A DNA stretch of 64,000 nucleotides, taken from assembly GCA_046351215.1 (NCBI GenBank), contig JAXLYX010000013.1:1-64000 (forward strand), read 5' to 3'. The notes under the pieces are model-generated. The model did no database searches, had not been told where the DNA came from, and was given only the letters and a program-made list of their open reading frames with translations. The DNA is from JAXLYX01 sp046351215. GTDB taxonomy: Bacteria; Myxococcota_A; Polyangia; Polyangiales; Houyiibacteriaceae. This document shows, piece after piece, positions 34,921 to 43,587 of this stretch. Each line of letters begins with the position of its first letter. Positions within the stretch are counted from its first letter, which is position 1. Made by a program: the position numbers and the translations under genes.

Positions 34921-36099
34921 ATGACAGGACGGATCGGCAGAAACGACGCGACGCGAAGGCTCGCGTTCCTGGCCTTCGCGGCCGTGGCATGGCTCGGCCT
35001 GGGCTCGGCCACCGGCTCGGCCCAGACGGCGCCCGGCTATTGCCCCGTGCAGGCGGATGTCGCGCCGGGCAGCTGCGTGTGTCCCTCGAACACCACCTGG
35101 CAGGCGACGCAGGCGAGCTGCGCGGCCGGCCGCTGCGGCTGCGCCATGGGCCTCCAATGGAACGGCAGCTACTGTGCCCAGCCGCCTCCGCCTCCGCCGC
35201 CTCCCCCGCCGATGTGCCAGGGCGGCTGCCGCCCGAACCAGGTCTGCGTGAACGGGGCCTGCGTCGGCACGGGCGACCTCCGCTTCACGCTCACGTGGGA
35301 TCAGCCGGGCGACGTCGACCTCTACGTCGTCACGCCGGGCGGTCGCACCATCTCGTACCGCGCGCGTCAGGCGGACTCGGGCACGCTCGATCGCGACGAT
35401 CGCACGGGCACCGGCCCCGAGAACGTCTTCTGGGCGGACGACCCGCCGGCGGGCACCTACCTCGTCTGCGTGAACCCCTACCGCATCCAGCGGCCGACCA
35501 ACTTCACGGTCCAGGTCGTGCGCTCCGGCCTGCCGACGCAGACGATGCAGGGCTCGCTGCCGTCGAGCCGTCAGCCCTCGGGCTGCCAGCAGGGCGGCCG
35601 CGACTTCCTCGGCGCGATCGAGGTGCAGGCGCCGGTCGCGACGCCCCCGCCGCCCCAGTGGCCGCAGCAGCCCCAGCCTGGCGGGACGCAGTGGGTCCCC
35701 GCGAGCAACGGCGCGGTGCCGGCGAACGCCGTCGTCGCGGGACGCGAGGCCGACGGTCGTCCGACGTACGTCTGCCGCTCGAGCTACTCGGGCGGCGTCC
35801 ACGTCGGCCGCCTCGTGAGCCCGGTCTGCAGCTTCGGCTTCGCGGGCAGCGAGATCCAGAGCCCGACCTACGAGGTCCTGGTCGGCGCGCCCGGTCGCTG
35901 GGTCCCGTCCGCGAACGGCCAGGTGCCCCAGGGTGCCGTCATCGGCGGCCGCGAGCAGAACGGCGCGGGCCAGGCGGTCTGCCGCGCGACCTACGGCGCC
36001 GGCCTCTTCGTCGGCAAGCTCGTCGCTACCAACTGCAACTTCGGCTACGGGGGTCGGGAGATCCTGATCCCGCAGTACGAGGTCCTGCTCTCGTACTGA
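34921..36099 (+). CDS. Exported Cys-rich protein with YfaP domain and DM9 repeats
   Basis: The 392-aa protein has a signal peptide ending near GSATGSAQ. A Cys-rich segment, a run of ten Pro (about 88-97) and a second Cys knot (CQGGCRPNQVCVNGAC) follow. Then comes a YfaP/DUF2135-like beta domain about 118-220 (LTWDQPGDVDLYVVTPGG, then TLDRDDRTGTGPENVFW). The C-terminal 120 residues are two DM9 repeats (DUF3421), each running WVPxxNGxVP to YEVL. DM9 proteins of animals are mannose-binding lectins and pattern receptors; in bacteria they are uncommon. A surface sugar-binding role is inferred. AGGAGAGGGG precedes the ATG. Confidence 0.8.
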   Translation: MTGRIGRNDATRRLAFLAFAAVAWLGLGSATGSAQTAPGYCPVQADVAPGSCVCPSNTTWQATQASCAAGRCGCAMGLQWNGSYCAQPPPPPPPPPPMCQGGCRPNQVCVNGACVGTGDLRFTLTWDQPGDVDLYVVTPGGRTISYRARQADSGTLDRDDRTGTGPENVFWADDPPAGTYLVCVNPYRIQRPTNFTVQVVRSGLPTQTMQGSLPSSRQPSGCQQGGRDFLGAIEVQAPVATPPPPQWPQQPQPGGTQWVPASNGAVPANAVVAGREADGRPTYVCRSSYSGGVHVGRLVSPVCSFGFAGSEIQSPTYEVLVGAPGRWVPSANGQVPQGAVIGGREQNGAGQAVCRATYGAGLFVGKLVATNCNFGYGGREILIPQYEVLLSY

Positions 36100-36109
36100 C
36101 CCGCGCCCG

Positions 36110-36153
36110 AGCAGGTCGCCGAGATCGCCATCGGCGCCCCTCCGCGACCTGCT
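36110..36153. repeat. 10-bp inverted repeat between DM9 and TetR genes
   Basis: AGCAGGTCGC (36110-36119) and GCGACCTGCT (36144-36153) are perfect arms around 24 nt. It could terminate the DM9 gene or act as a TetR operator: its right arm runs into the -10 box of the next gene. Confidence 0.4.
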
Positions 36154-36158
36154 AGGCT
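36150..36158 (+). promoter_or_regulatory. Candidate extended -10 box, leaderless start of TetR gene
   Basis: TGC-TAGGCT fits TGnTAnnnT and ends 6 nt before the GTG at 36165, predicting a transcript that starts at the start codon. Confidence 0.4.
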
Positions 36159-36164
36159 CGGCCC

Positions 36165-36794
36165 GTGTCGACCGCCCCCGCGAAGAAATCCGCTGCCCGT
36201 CTCGCCCGCGAAGCCGCCTACCGGACGGTCGTGGTCGACGCCGCCGAGCGGGTCTTCGCGGACAAGGGCTACGACGGAGCCAAGATCAAGGACGTCGCCG
36301 ACGAAGCGGGCATCGCCCTCGGGACCGTCTACACCCTGTACCCGAGCAAGCACGACGTCTTCGTCGCCGTGCACCTGCAACGGGGCACGGCGCTGCTCGA
36401 GCGCGTCATGGCGGCGATCGAGACGCTGGACGCACCCTTCGATGCGCTCGAGCGTGCGCTCCACGCGGCCTGCGCCTTCTACGCGGAGCATCCGGCCTAC
36501 CTGCGGATGCACCTCCAGCGCGGGGATTCGTGGGCTTCGCCCGGCAAGGACGCGGAGGAGGAGGCCGCGATCTTCGGGAGCGCGGTCGCTCCGCTCGTCG
36601 CCCTCTTCACGAGCGCGGCCGAACGCGGCGAGCTCGTCGACGAGAGGCCGGAGACCTGCGCGCGTCTCCTGCTCACGAGCATGCAGGTCCTGCTCGGCGA
36701 GTGGGTCGACGAAGGCTTCGCCTCGCCGCGCGAGCGGGTGGCCGAGCGGATCGTCCGCCACGCGCGGCGCTCGTTCGAGCGGCGGCGCGCGTAG
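36165..36794 (+). CDS. TetR/AcrR family regulator
   Basis: The 209-aa protein carries the TetR helix-turn-helix at about 20-70 (VVDAAERVFADKGYDGAKI, then VADEAGIALGTVYTLYPSKHDVF). The signature YxYFxxK is altered to YTLYPSK, still normal for the family. The rest is an all-helical ligand-binding domain of unknown ligand. It follows the DM9 gene in the same direction and converges with the 36817 lipoprotein gene, so the target is unclear; self-regulation through the overlapping inverted repeat is plausible. Confidence 0.85.
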   Translation: MSTAPAKKSAARLAREAAYRTVVVDAAERVFADKGYDGAKIKDVADEAGIALGTVYTLYPSKHDVFVAVHLQRGTALLERVMAAIETLDAPFDALERALHAACAFYAEHPAYLRMHLQRGDSWASPGKDAEEEAAIFGSAVAPLVALFTSAAERGELVDERPETCARLLLTSMQVLLGEWVDEGFASPRERVAERIVRHARRSFERRRA

Positions 36795-36816
36795 CGTCCG
36801 AGTCCCGCGCGAGACC

Positions 36817-37416
36817 TCAGTTCATCCCGGAGAGGACGTCCGAGACCTGACCGAAGTAGTCCGGACAGGCCGCCGCGAGCGCCTGGCACTCGGAGACGTT
36901 CGACATCTCGGCGCTCTGCTGCGCCTCGTTCGCGATCGTCTGCAGGGCGTTCGGATCGTTCGCGAGCTTGCAGGAGATCTGGTCGAGCAGCGAATCGACC
37001 GTCGCCGCCTGGGCGTTGGCACAGGCCGTGACCTGCGCGATGGTCGCGTTGCAGCCGGTGGCGCCCGCCGCCGTCACGTTGCTGCACTGCAGGTCGATCG
37101 TCACGCCCGTGATCGTCGACTCCTTCATGCAGTTCGAATACGAGGTGTTGCAGGTGGTCAGGCCCGCGAGCTGCTGGGCCACGCCGGTCGCGACGCAGAT
37201 CAGGCGCTTCTGGACGTCGGCGCCCGCGACCTGGTTCGCGAGATCCTGGAAGGCGTTGCAGAGCTGCCGAGCCTGGGCGTCGGTCAGGTCGCTCACCGTC
37301 GTGTTGCCGGGGATCCCCGAGCTCAGGGTCGGGGTGCTCGTGCCGTCGTCGCAGGCGACGACGCCGAGGGCGAGGGACGAAGCGGCGAGGAGCGAGACGA
37401 GGGTTCGGCGAAGCAT
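36817..37416 (-). CDS. Cys-rich lipoprotein, 199 aa
   Basis: The protein starts MLRRTLVSLLAASSLALGVVACDDGT with a clear lipobox (VVAC). The mature part has twelve Cys in a helical Ala/Gln/Asn-rich sequence (LCNAFQDLANQVAG, TCNTSYSNCMKE, ISCKLANDPNALQ), probably disulfide-rich and surface-located. It resembles other myxobacterial Cys-rich lipoproteins in style, but no family is recognised. It is divergent from the AgmX-type gene. Confidence 0.7.
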   Translation of the reverse strand: MLRRTLVSLLAASSLALGVVACDDGTSTPTLSSGIPGNTTVSDLTDAQARQLCNAFQDLANQVAGADVQKRLICVATGVAQQLAGLTTCNTSYSNCMKESTITGVTIDLQCSNVTAAGATGCNATIAQVTACANAQAATVDSLLDQISCKLANDPNALQTIANEAQQSAEMSNVSECQALAAACPDYFGQVSDVLSGMN

Positions 37417-37448
37417 GGAAGTCTCCCGAGGGATCGGACGTTGCGTAA

Positions 37449-37478
37449 TGAAGACGATTCGGTCCGTTCCCGTCTTCA
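37449..37478. promoter_or_regulatory. Inverted repeat in divergent promoter region
   Basis: TGAAGACG (37449-37456) and CGTCTTCA (37471-37478) are perfect 8-bp arms with a 14-nt centre, between the 36817 lipoprotein gene and the AgmX-type gene. A regulator site or leader hairpin is possible. Confidence 0.3.
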
Positions 37479-37543
37479 CGGGAGCGGCTCCTGGGAGGTA
37501 CCACCGAGGAGTCCATCCCACAACGTCTCCGCCTGGAGGAACC

Positions 37544-38308
37544 ATGCTCGGTCGTCCCGGGTCCACAACGCTCGCCGCATCGATGCTCGCCCTCGCCATG
37601 GCCGGTTCGGCCCACGCACAGGATCCGGATCCGGCGGCCGCACGCACGCGAGCCGAAGCCGTGACCGCGTGCATCGGGACCAAGGCCGACGAGCTCGCGC
37701 ACTTCACGCGGATGCTGGGCGAGGCCCGCACGACGCTCTCGGGGAGCCATGCGAGCGCACGCCAGCGCGGCGACGCGGCCCATGCGGTCGCGATGCTGGA
37801 GCAGCGCATCCACGGGATCGCCGAGGCGATCGCGCGTTGCACCGAGAGCCCTGCCACGACGACGACGACGACGACGAGGACGACGCCCGCCCACGAGTCG
37901 ACGTGTGGAGGACCCGCCGCCGGCTGCCGCGGCGACGAAGCCGCGACCATCCCATCGGGGACGCCGGTCTCCGAGCACGTCCGGGCCGAGAATCCGGAGA
38001 AGCTCGAGGGCACGGGTCGTCTCCCCGCGCCCGCCGTCCTCGGGGCGCTGCGCCGGATCGGGCCGACGATCGACGCCTGCTACGACGCCTTCACCGAGCG
38101 CTACGCGATCGTGAACGGCGAGGCGCGCCTGGTCTTCTGGGTCTCGCCGACCGGCGTCGTCACGGAGATCGCCCTCGAGGGCCTCGCGATCGGCGATGCC
38201 ACCTTCCGGAGCTGCGTGACGCGCGCCGTCCGCTCGCTGCCGAGCCCCGGCTCTCCCGAGGGGGGGCCGGTGAGGACCTCCGTGCGGCTGCGGATCGGGC
38301 CCGAGTGA
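37544..38308 (+). CDS. Exported protein with AgmX/PglI-type C-terminal domain
   Basis: The 254-aa protein has a signal peptide ending AGSAHAQ, a helical part, and a low-complexity Thr run encoded by tandem ACG triplets (from 37856). The C-terminal 90 residues match the AgmX/PglI TonB-like domain: RRIGPTIDACYDAFTER, GEARLVFWVSPTGVV, FRSCVTRAVRSLPSP. In myxobacteria such domains occur in gliding/adventurous-motility-related and other envelope proteins. The role here is unknown. TGGAGGA precedes the ATG. Confidence 0.75.
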   Translation: MLGRPGSTTLAASMLALAMAGSAHAQDPDPAAARTRAEAVTACIGTKADELAHFTRMLGEARTTLSGSHASARQRGDAAHAVAMLEQRIHGIAEAIARCTESPATTTTTTTRTTPAHESTCGGPAAGCRGDEAATIPSGTPVSEHVRAENPEKLEGTGRLPAPAVLGALRRIGPTIDACYDAFTERYAIVNGEARLVFWVSPTGVVTEIALEGLAIGDATFRSCVTRAVRSLPSPGSPEGGPVRTSVRLRIGPE

Positions 38309-38344
38309 TCCCTCGGGCGGATTGCGACTCCCGGGCGGAGACGT

Positions 38345-39655
38345 ATGCCTTCGGCCATGAACGCGCGTGAAGCGATCCTCGAGGCCGATCGACGCTACGT
38401 CTTCCGGCCCTACACGGCCACGACGGCGCACGAGCGGGAGGACTCGATCGTGGTCGTCTCCGCCGAGGGCCCCTACCTCGTCGACGCGGACGGCCGACGC
38501 TTCCTCGACGGCAGCGGGGCCTGGTGGTGCAACCACCTCGGCTTCCAGCATCCGCGGATCGTCGAGGCGCTGAGGCGCCAGGCGAGCCAGCTCTCGCACT
38601 GCGCGCTCGCCGGAGCCACCCACGAGCCGGCCGCCCGCCTCGCGGAGGAGCTCGTCGCCCTCGCGCCGCCGGGGATGGCGCGGGTCTTCTTCAGCGACAA
38701 CGGCTCGACCTCGGTCGAGGTCGCCGCGAAGCTCGCGTTCCAGTACTGGCACCAGAACGGGCGCCCGGAGCGGAAACGCTTCCTCGTCCTACCCGGCGGG
38801 TATCACGGAGACACAATCGGGGCGATGAGCCTCTCCGCGGTCGACGCGTTCAACGCGATCTTCCGGCCCCTGTTCTTCGACGCCGTGCGCCCTCCGGACG
38901 AGGTGGCCTCCGCGGGCTTCGAGGCCGTCTTCGCCTGGATGGCCGGGGAGCTCGCGAATCACGGCGATACGATCGCCGCCGTCGTCGTCGAGCCGCTGGT
39001 CCAGGGTGCGGCCGGCATGCGGATGTACCCGCCGGAGCTGCTCCGCTCGCTGCGCGAGGCGGCGGATCGGGCCGATACCTTCCTGATCTTCGACGAGGTC
39101 TTCACCGGCTTCGGCCGGACCGGGACGTTCTGGGCCGCCGAGCAGGCCGGAGCCCGCCCCGACCTGCTCTGCACCTCGAAGGGCCTCACGGGGGGCACCC
39201 TGCCCTTCGCGGCCACCCTCGTCACCGAGCGGGTCTACGACGGCTTCCGGGGCGACAAGCTCCGGACCTTCATGCACGGACACACCTTCTGCGGGAATCC
39301 GCTCGGCGCGGCGGTCGCACGCGAGGTCCTGGCGGTGTACCGCGAGGAAGACGTGCTCGAGCGTTCGCGGCCGAAGGCGGCCCGCATCGCGGAGGCCTTC
39401 GCCGAGCTCGGGCGGGAGTCGGGCGTGATCGCGACCCGGAGCCTCGGGATGATCGGCGCCGCCGATCTCGGCGGAGGCGGGTACCACGGCGGCCTCGGCT
39501 GGGCCGTGCACGACGAGGCGAAGAAGCGCGGCGCGCACTGTCGACCGCTCGGCGACACGGTCTACGTCGTGCCGCCCCTCACGATCCCGGACGACGATCT
39601 CGACCGGCTCCTCGACATCGTCCACGCGTCGATCCGAGCGGTCACGGGACGATGA
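38345..39655 (+). CDS. bioA: Adenosylmethionine-8-amino-7-oxononanoate aminotransferase
   Basis: The 436-aa protein is a class-III PLP aminotransferase of the BioA branch, converting KAPA to DAPA with SAM as amino donor in biotin synthesis. Landmarks are GSGAWWCNHLGFQHP, FFSDNGSTSVEVAAKLAFQY, GGYHGDTIGAMS, the PLP-Asp in IFDEVFTGFGRTG, the Schiff-base Lys in CTSKGLTGG and MHGHTFCGNPLGAA. Other bio genes are not in the window. A second ATG four codons in (MNAREA) is equally possible. Confidence 0.93.
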   Translation: MPSAMNAREAILEADRRYVFRPYTATTAHEREDSIVVVSAEGPYLVDADGRRFLDGSGAWWCNHLGFQHPRIVEALRRQASQLSHCALAGATHEPAARLAEELVALAPPGMARVFFSDNGSTSVEVAAKLAFQYWHQNGRPERKRFLVLPGGYHGDTIGAMSLSAVDAFNAIFRPLFFDAVRPPDEVASAGFEAVFAWMAGELANHGDTIAAVVVEPLVQGAAGMRMYPPELLRSLREAADRADTFLIFDEVFTGFGRTGTFWAAEQAGARPDLLCTSKGLTGGTLPFAATLVTERVYDGFRGDKLRTFMHGHTFCGNPLGAAVAREVLAVYREEDVLERSRPKAARIAEAFAELGRESGVIATRSLGMIGAADLGGGGYHGGLGWAVHDEAKKRGAHCRPLGDTVYVVPPLTIPDDDLDRLLDIVHASIRAVTGR

Positions 39656-39812
39656 GCGACGCGAGCGGGCCCGCACCGGAGGCACCGTTCCGCTCGCGCA
39701 TCGCGGGCGGGGCATCCGTTCGCCGGTCGAGCGGTTGCCCGGTGGCCCCAAGGGGGTACGTGCTACATTGGCGCGAGCTGCTCGCTTCGACGCCTCACCG
39801 AACCGAGAACCG

Positions 39813-40202
39813 ATGACCGCCCCCGCCACGAAGCCCTTCATCATCCTTTGCGAGGACGAGCCCGCGCTCTTGCGGATGACCTCGAAGATGCTCGAGACCA
39901 TCGCCGAGGTGCATGCCTTCGAAGACGGCCGAGCTGCCCTCGATTTCCTCGAGCAGGGAGGCCGGGTGCCGCACCTCGTCGTCACCGACGTGATGATGCC
40001 GCGCATGGACGGCCTCGAGCTGGTCAAGCGCCTCAAGGCCGACGCCCGTTTCTCCAAGGTCCCCTTCATCATGCTGACGGCCAAGAGCGGACCGAAGGAC
40101 GTGGTGACCGGCATCAACGCGGGCGTGCGCCACTACATCACGAAGCCCTTCAAGACCGACGAGCTGCTCTCGAAGGTGAAGAAGACGCTCGGGATCGCGT
40201 GA
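39813..40202 (+). CDS. Single-domain response regulator (CheY-like)
   Basis: The 129-aa protein is a lone receiver domain. Acidic metal-binding residues are in ILCEDEP (D15), the phosphoacceptor is D59 in VVTDVMMPRMDG, the switch Thr is in IMLTAKS and the conserved Lys is K111 in ITKPF. No output domain is present, so it works by protein contact. No histidine kinase is next to it. A candidate extended -10 (TGC-TACATT, 39761-39769) lies upstream. The lnt gene starts 4 nt after its stop, so they are co-transcribed. Confidence 0.9.
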   Translation: MTAPATKPFIILCEDEPALLRMTSKMLETIAEVHAFEDGRAALDFLEQGGRVPHLVVTDVMMPRMDGLELVKRLKADARFSKVPFIMLTAKSGPKDVVTGINAGVRHYITKPFKTDELLSKVKKTLGIA

Positions 40203-40206
40203 TCGG

Positions 40207-41763
40207 GTGAATCCGGAGGACCTGTCCAGCAGGGAGCGCCTGCGCCGCGCGGCCCCGTGGATCCTCGCGATCCTCGGCGGCACCGCCCAATTCCTCGGCT
40301 TCGCGGGTTTCGATCTCTACCCGCTCGGCTTCGTCTGCTACGTGCCGCTCCTCGTCGCGCTCGAGCTCGAGAAGGACGCGCGGCCACGTCGCCATGCGGC
40401 GATCGGCTTCCTCCACGGCTTCGTGGCCTACGCCGGCGGCTACTACTGGTTCGTCGACTTCCTCGACACCTGGTCCGGCTTCCCGTGGATCGTCTGCGCG
40501 CTGCTCGGCTCGATCTTCTTCGCCTACCAGGCGGTGCAGATCACGCTGCTCGCGGTGATGATGGGTCGGATGCGCGCGAAGGGCTTCTCGGCCACGGCTG
40601 CGCTCGTGCCGACGCTCGTCGCGATCGAGACGGCGTTCCCGATGATCTTCCCGACCTACCTCGGCAACGGCCTCCACATGCGGCCCGAGCTCATCCAGGT
40701 CGCCGATCTCGCCGGTCCCGTGCTCGTCACCGCGATGATGGCGGCCGTCAACGGCGCGATCGCGGACGCCGTGCTCGCGCGACGCTCGGGGCTCCCCTTC
40801 CCGTGGCGTCCGGCGGCGCTCGCGGCGGCCGGCTTCGCGGCGACGCTCGGCTACGGCCTCTACCGCATGCACGAGGTCGACGCGCGCGCCCGCCGCGCTC
40901 CCACGGTCCACATGGCGCTCGTCCAGGTGAACATGGGGACCTTCGAGAAGGACGAGGATCCCGTCGAGGGCTTCCGCCGTCACCTCGAGCAGAGTCGCCG
41001 GATCGAGCGCGACATCCGACCGGACCTCCTCGTCTGGCCCGAGTCGGCCTTCACCTTCTTCGTCCCGAACGTCCCGAACCTGAAGAACTACGTCCTCGGC
41101 GAGCTCTCGACGCCGACGATCTTCGGCACGCTCGCGCGTCGGCGGCGGAACGGCGAGATCCACGACTACAACACGGCGCTCCTCGTCGACGGCGACGGGA
41201 CCGTCCTCGGGAGCTACGACAAGGTCGTGCTGATCCCCTTCGGCGAATACCTCCCGCTCGGCGATCTCTTCCCCGCGATCTACGACCTCTCGCCGAACAC
41301 GGGCATGTTCACGCCCGGCTTCCACATGCACCCGCTCGTCTTCCGCGGGTTCCGCATGTCGACCCTGATCTGCTACGAGGACCTGCTTCCCGACTACGTG
41401 CGCCGCGCCGTGCACGACTCGAATCCGCACGTCCTCGTGAACCTCACGAACGACGCCTGGTACGGCAACACCAACGAGCCGTGGATCCACCTCGCGCTCG
41501 CGAAGTTCCGCGCGGTCGAGCACCACCGCGCGCTCGTCCGCTCGACGAACAGCGGCGTGTCGGCCTTCGTCGATCCCGTCGGCCGCGTCGTGGCCCACAC
41601 GGGCGTCTACACGCGCGAGGACCTCGACGCGCGCGTGCCCATGATGACGGGCCGCACCGTCTTCGAGACCGTCGGCGAGTACCCGGGCTGGGTGGTCGTG
41701 CTCCTCGTGCTCTACCTGCAGCTCTTCGCGCGTCGAGATCGTCTCCGGTCCGCGAAGGCCTGA
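40207..41763 (+). CDS. lnt: Apolipoprotein N-acyltransferase
   Basis: The 518-aa inner-membrane enzyme adds the third acyl chain to lipoproteins. About six N-terminal helices precede a carbon-nitrogen-hydrolase domain. The Glu-Lys-Cys triad falls at E279 (WPESA), K339 (YDKVVLIPFGEYLP) and C389 (LICYED), close to E. coli E267/K335/C387. A final helix ends the protein. The start is GTG, 4 nt after the response regulator stop. Numerous lipoproteins in this window would be its substrates. Confidence 0.93.
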   Translation: MNPEDLSSRERLRRAAPWILAILGGTAQFLGFAGFDLYPLGFVCYVPLLVALELEKDARPRRHAAIGFLHGFVAYAGGYYWFVDFLDTWSGFPWIVCALLGSIFFAYQAVQITLLAVMMGRMRAKGFSATAALVPTLVAIETAFPMIFPTYLGNGLHMRPELIQVADLAGPVLVTAMMAAVNGAIADAVLARRSGLPFPWRPAALAAAGFAATLGYGLYRMHEVDARARRAPTVHMALVQVNMGTFEKDEDPVEGFRRHLEQSRRIERDIRPDLLVWPESAFTFFVPNVPNLKNYVLGELSTPTIFGTLARRRRNGEIHDYNTALLVDGDGTVLGSYDKVVLIPFGEYLPLGDLFPAIYDLSPNTGMFTPGFHMHPLVFRGFRMSTLICYEDLLPDYVRRAVHDSNPHVLVNLTNDAWYGNTNEPWIHLALAKFRAVEHHRALVRSTNSGVSAFVDPVGRVVAHTGVYTREDLDARVPMMTGRTVFETVGEYPGWVVVLLVLYLQLFARRDRLRSAKA

Positions 41764-41784
41764 GGACGCCCTCCGCGCGTCGGC

Positions 41785-43587
41785 TCAGAGCGGCGAGATC
41801 AGCATCCGGTAGGTCCCGTCGGGCTCGGCGACGAACTGCCCGATCGGCGCGAGGCGCATCGGCCCGGCGTCGCGGAGGACGAGGAACGCGGAGAGGACGA
41901 CGCCTTCGGAGAAGCCCGGCGGAACCCCCCCGATCGTCACGGATCCTTTGACCAGCAACGGAGGCGGGAACACCACGTCCACGTCCGGGAGCGAGGTGCC
42001 GGTCCGGAGATCGAGCCCCGGGACCACGACGGCTCCCCAGCCCGCGTCGAGGCTCGCGGAGAGGAGGAGATCGTAGCGCCCGCGATCGACCTGGAGCTCG
42101 AAGAGGCCCGTCGGATCCGCCGTCGTCCGGACGCTGGTCACCCGCATGCCGTCGAGGGGCGAGCCGGACAAATCGTAGGTCGACTGCGGCACCGCCGTGA
42201 GGCCGACGTAGGGCGCGGCGTCGCCGCGGGCGGTGATCGCACGGCCGCCCAGGCGAACCGGTGCGGGGATCCGGAAGAGCTGTCCGATCAGCGCGCCGCC
42301 GGCGAGGGGCCGGTAGATCGTCAGGGTCGTCCGCAGCGAGCTGCCCTGGGCCGGATCGGCCGGCGTGATCACGACGTCGTAGGTGCCGGGCCAGAGCTGC
42401 GTGTCGAATTGGCCGATCCGATCGCCGCCGGCTCCGTCGCTCGTCTTCGCGGTCGTGTCGAGCGTCAGGTCGAGCCCGCTCGGCGCGTCGGGCAGCGACG
42501 TCGACGTGAGCGTCACGGTGGCGTTCGCGAGGGCCTGTCCCTGCGCCGTCTCCACGATGCCGACGTAGGGGATCGGCTCGAGCGCGGGCAGGTACACGTG
42601 GACCACGCCGGCCTGGAAGACCAGGCTCGCGGAGTCGAGCTTCACCTTCGGCAGCCCCGTGCCCTCGATGCCGTCGATCACGAGGCGGTAGGCCGTCACG
42701 CCGGGGGTGATCCGGACGTCCCACTCGCCGTTGATGTTCGTCTGGCCGGACGACGACACGGCGAGCCCGAGATCGGGCTGCCAGGCGCGCACGGTGAAGC
42801 CCGCGCCCGGGGCGACCGTCACGTCCTGACCGAGCCCGTCGACGAGGTGGACGACGCCGCGCAGCGTGCAGCCCTCGAGCTTCTGGGACGAGCAATCGTC
42901 GAAGATCGTGGACGGGTACGCGAGGTCGAGCCGCACGCCGTCCGGCCCCGCCGAGGCCTCCGAGGCCTGATAGCCGGAGAGGAGCAGCGGCGGAAAGAGC
43001 GTCGAGAGAGGCGGATTCGGTCCGGGCGGGGGCGCGGGCGCGCCGGGGTAGACGGTGTTGTAGACGCCGACGGGCTCCGCGTAGACGAGATAGTCCTCGT
43101 CCGCCGCGACCCGCAGGGCGTAGTGGTCCGGCAGCGCGTCCGCGGCGAGCGGCAGATCCGCGACCGTCCGACTCGACTGCACGTCGAGGCCGAGCACGAG
43201 ACCGGTCGGGGTCGCTCGCACGGCGGAGACCTGCGCCGCTACCGGGAGATCGCTCGCGCTCACGCGGCCGTGCACGCGCACGTGGGCGGGGACGTCGAGG
43301 GCGAGGACGGTCGAGCCGTCGATGAGGACGTCGTCGAGCGTGTACGCGAAGCCTTCGTCCGAAGGCACATCCGTCGGCGAGGCGACGCTGATCGCGAGCT
43401 CGATCGGAGCGCTCGTGACCGACGTGCAGATCCCCTCGGTACAGATGCCGACGGGACAGTCGGCATTCGACGAGCAGGCGTTGCGCGGCGTGTAGATCGG
43501 CGACGCCGAGTCGAACTGACAGCCGCCGACGAGGAGGGCTCCGAGCAGGCCGAGGAGGAGCGCCATCCGGGAGCGCGGACGGCTCAC
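41785..43587 (-). CDS. Large beta-domain lipoprotein, 600 aa
   Basis: The protein has a lipobox LLVGGC near residue 20, then an EGF-like Cys cluster (CSSNADCPVGICTEGIC), then a series of beta-sandwich carboxypeptidase-regulatory-like repeats (for example AQGQALANATVTLTSTSLPD and YDVVITPADPA). It is probably an outer-membrane-anchored surface protein. The GTG at 43587 overlaps the stop of the preceding lipoprotein gene (GTGA), giving a coupled pair. GTG at 43596 and ATG at 43566 are alternatives. Confidence 0.7.
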   Translation of the reverse strand: MSRPRSRMALLLGLLGALLVGGCQFDSASPIYTPRNACSSNADCPVGICTEGICTSVTSAPIELAISVASPTDVPSDEGFAYTLDDVLIDGSTVLALDVPAHVRVHGRVSASDLPVAAQVSAVRATPTGLVLGLDVQSSRTVADLPLAADALPDHYALRVAADEDYLVYAEPVGVYNTVYPGAPAPPPGPNPPLSTLFPPLLLSGYQASEASAGPDGVRLDLAYPSTIFDDCSSQKLEGCTLRGVVHLVDGLGQDVTVAPGAGFTVRAWQPDLGLAVSSSGQTNINGEWDVRITPGVTAYRLVIDGIEGTGLPKVKLDSASLVFQAGVVHVYLPALEPIPYVGIVETAQGQALANATVTLTSTSLPDAPSGLDLTLDTTAKTSDGAGGDRIGQFDTQLWPGTYDVVITPADPAQGSSLRTTLTIYRPLAGGALIGQLFRIPAPVRLGGRAITARGDAAPYVGLTAVPQSTYDLSGSPLDGMRVTSVRTTADPTGLFELQVDRGRYDLLLSASLDAGWGAVVVPGLDLRTGTSLPDVDVVFPPPLLVKGSVTIGGVPPGFSEGVVLSAFLVLRDAGPMRLAPIGQFVAEPDGTYRMLISPL

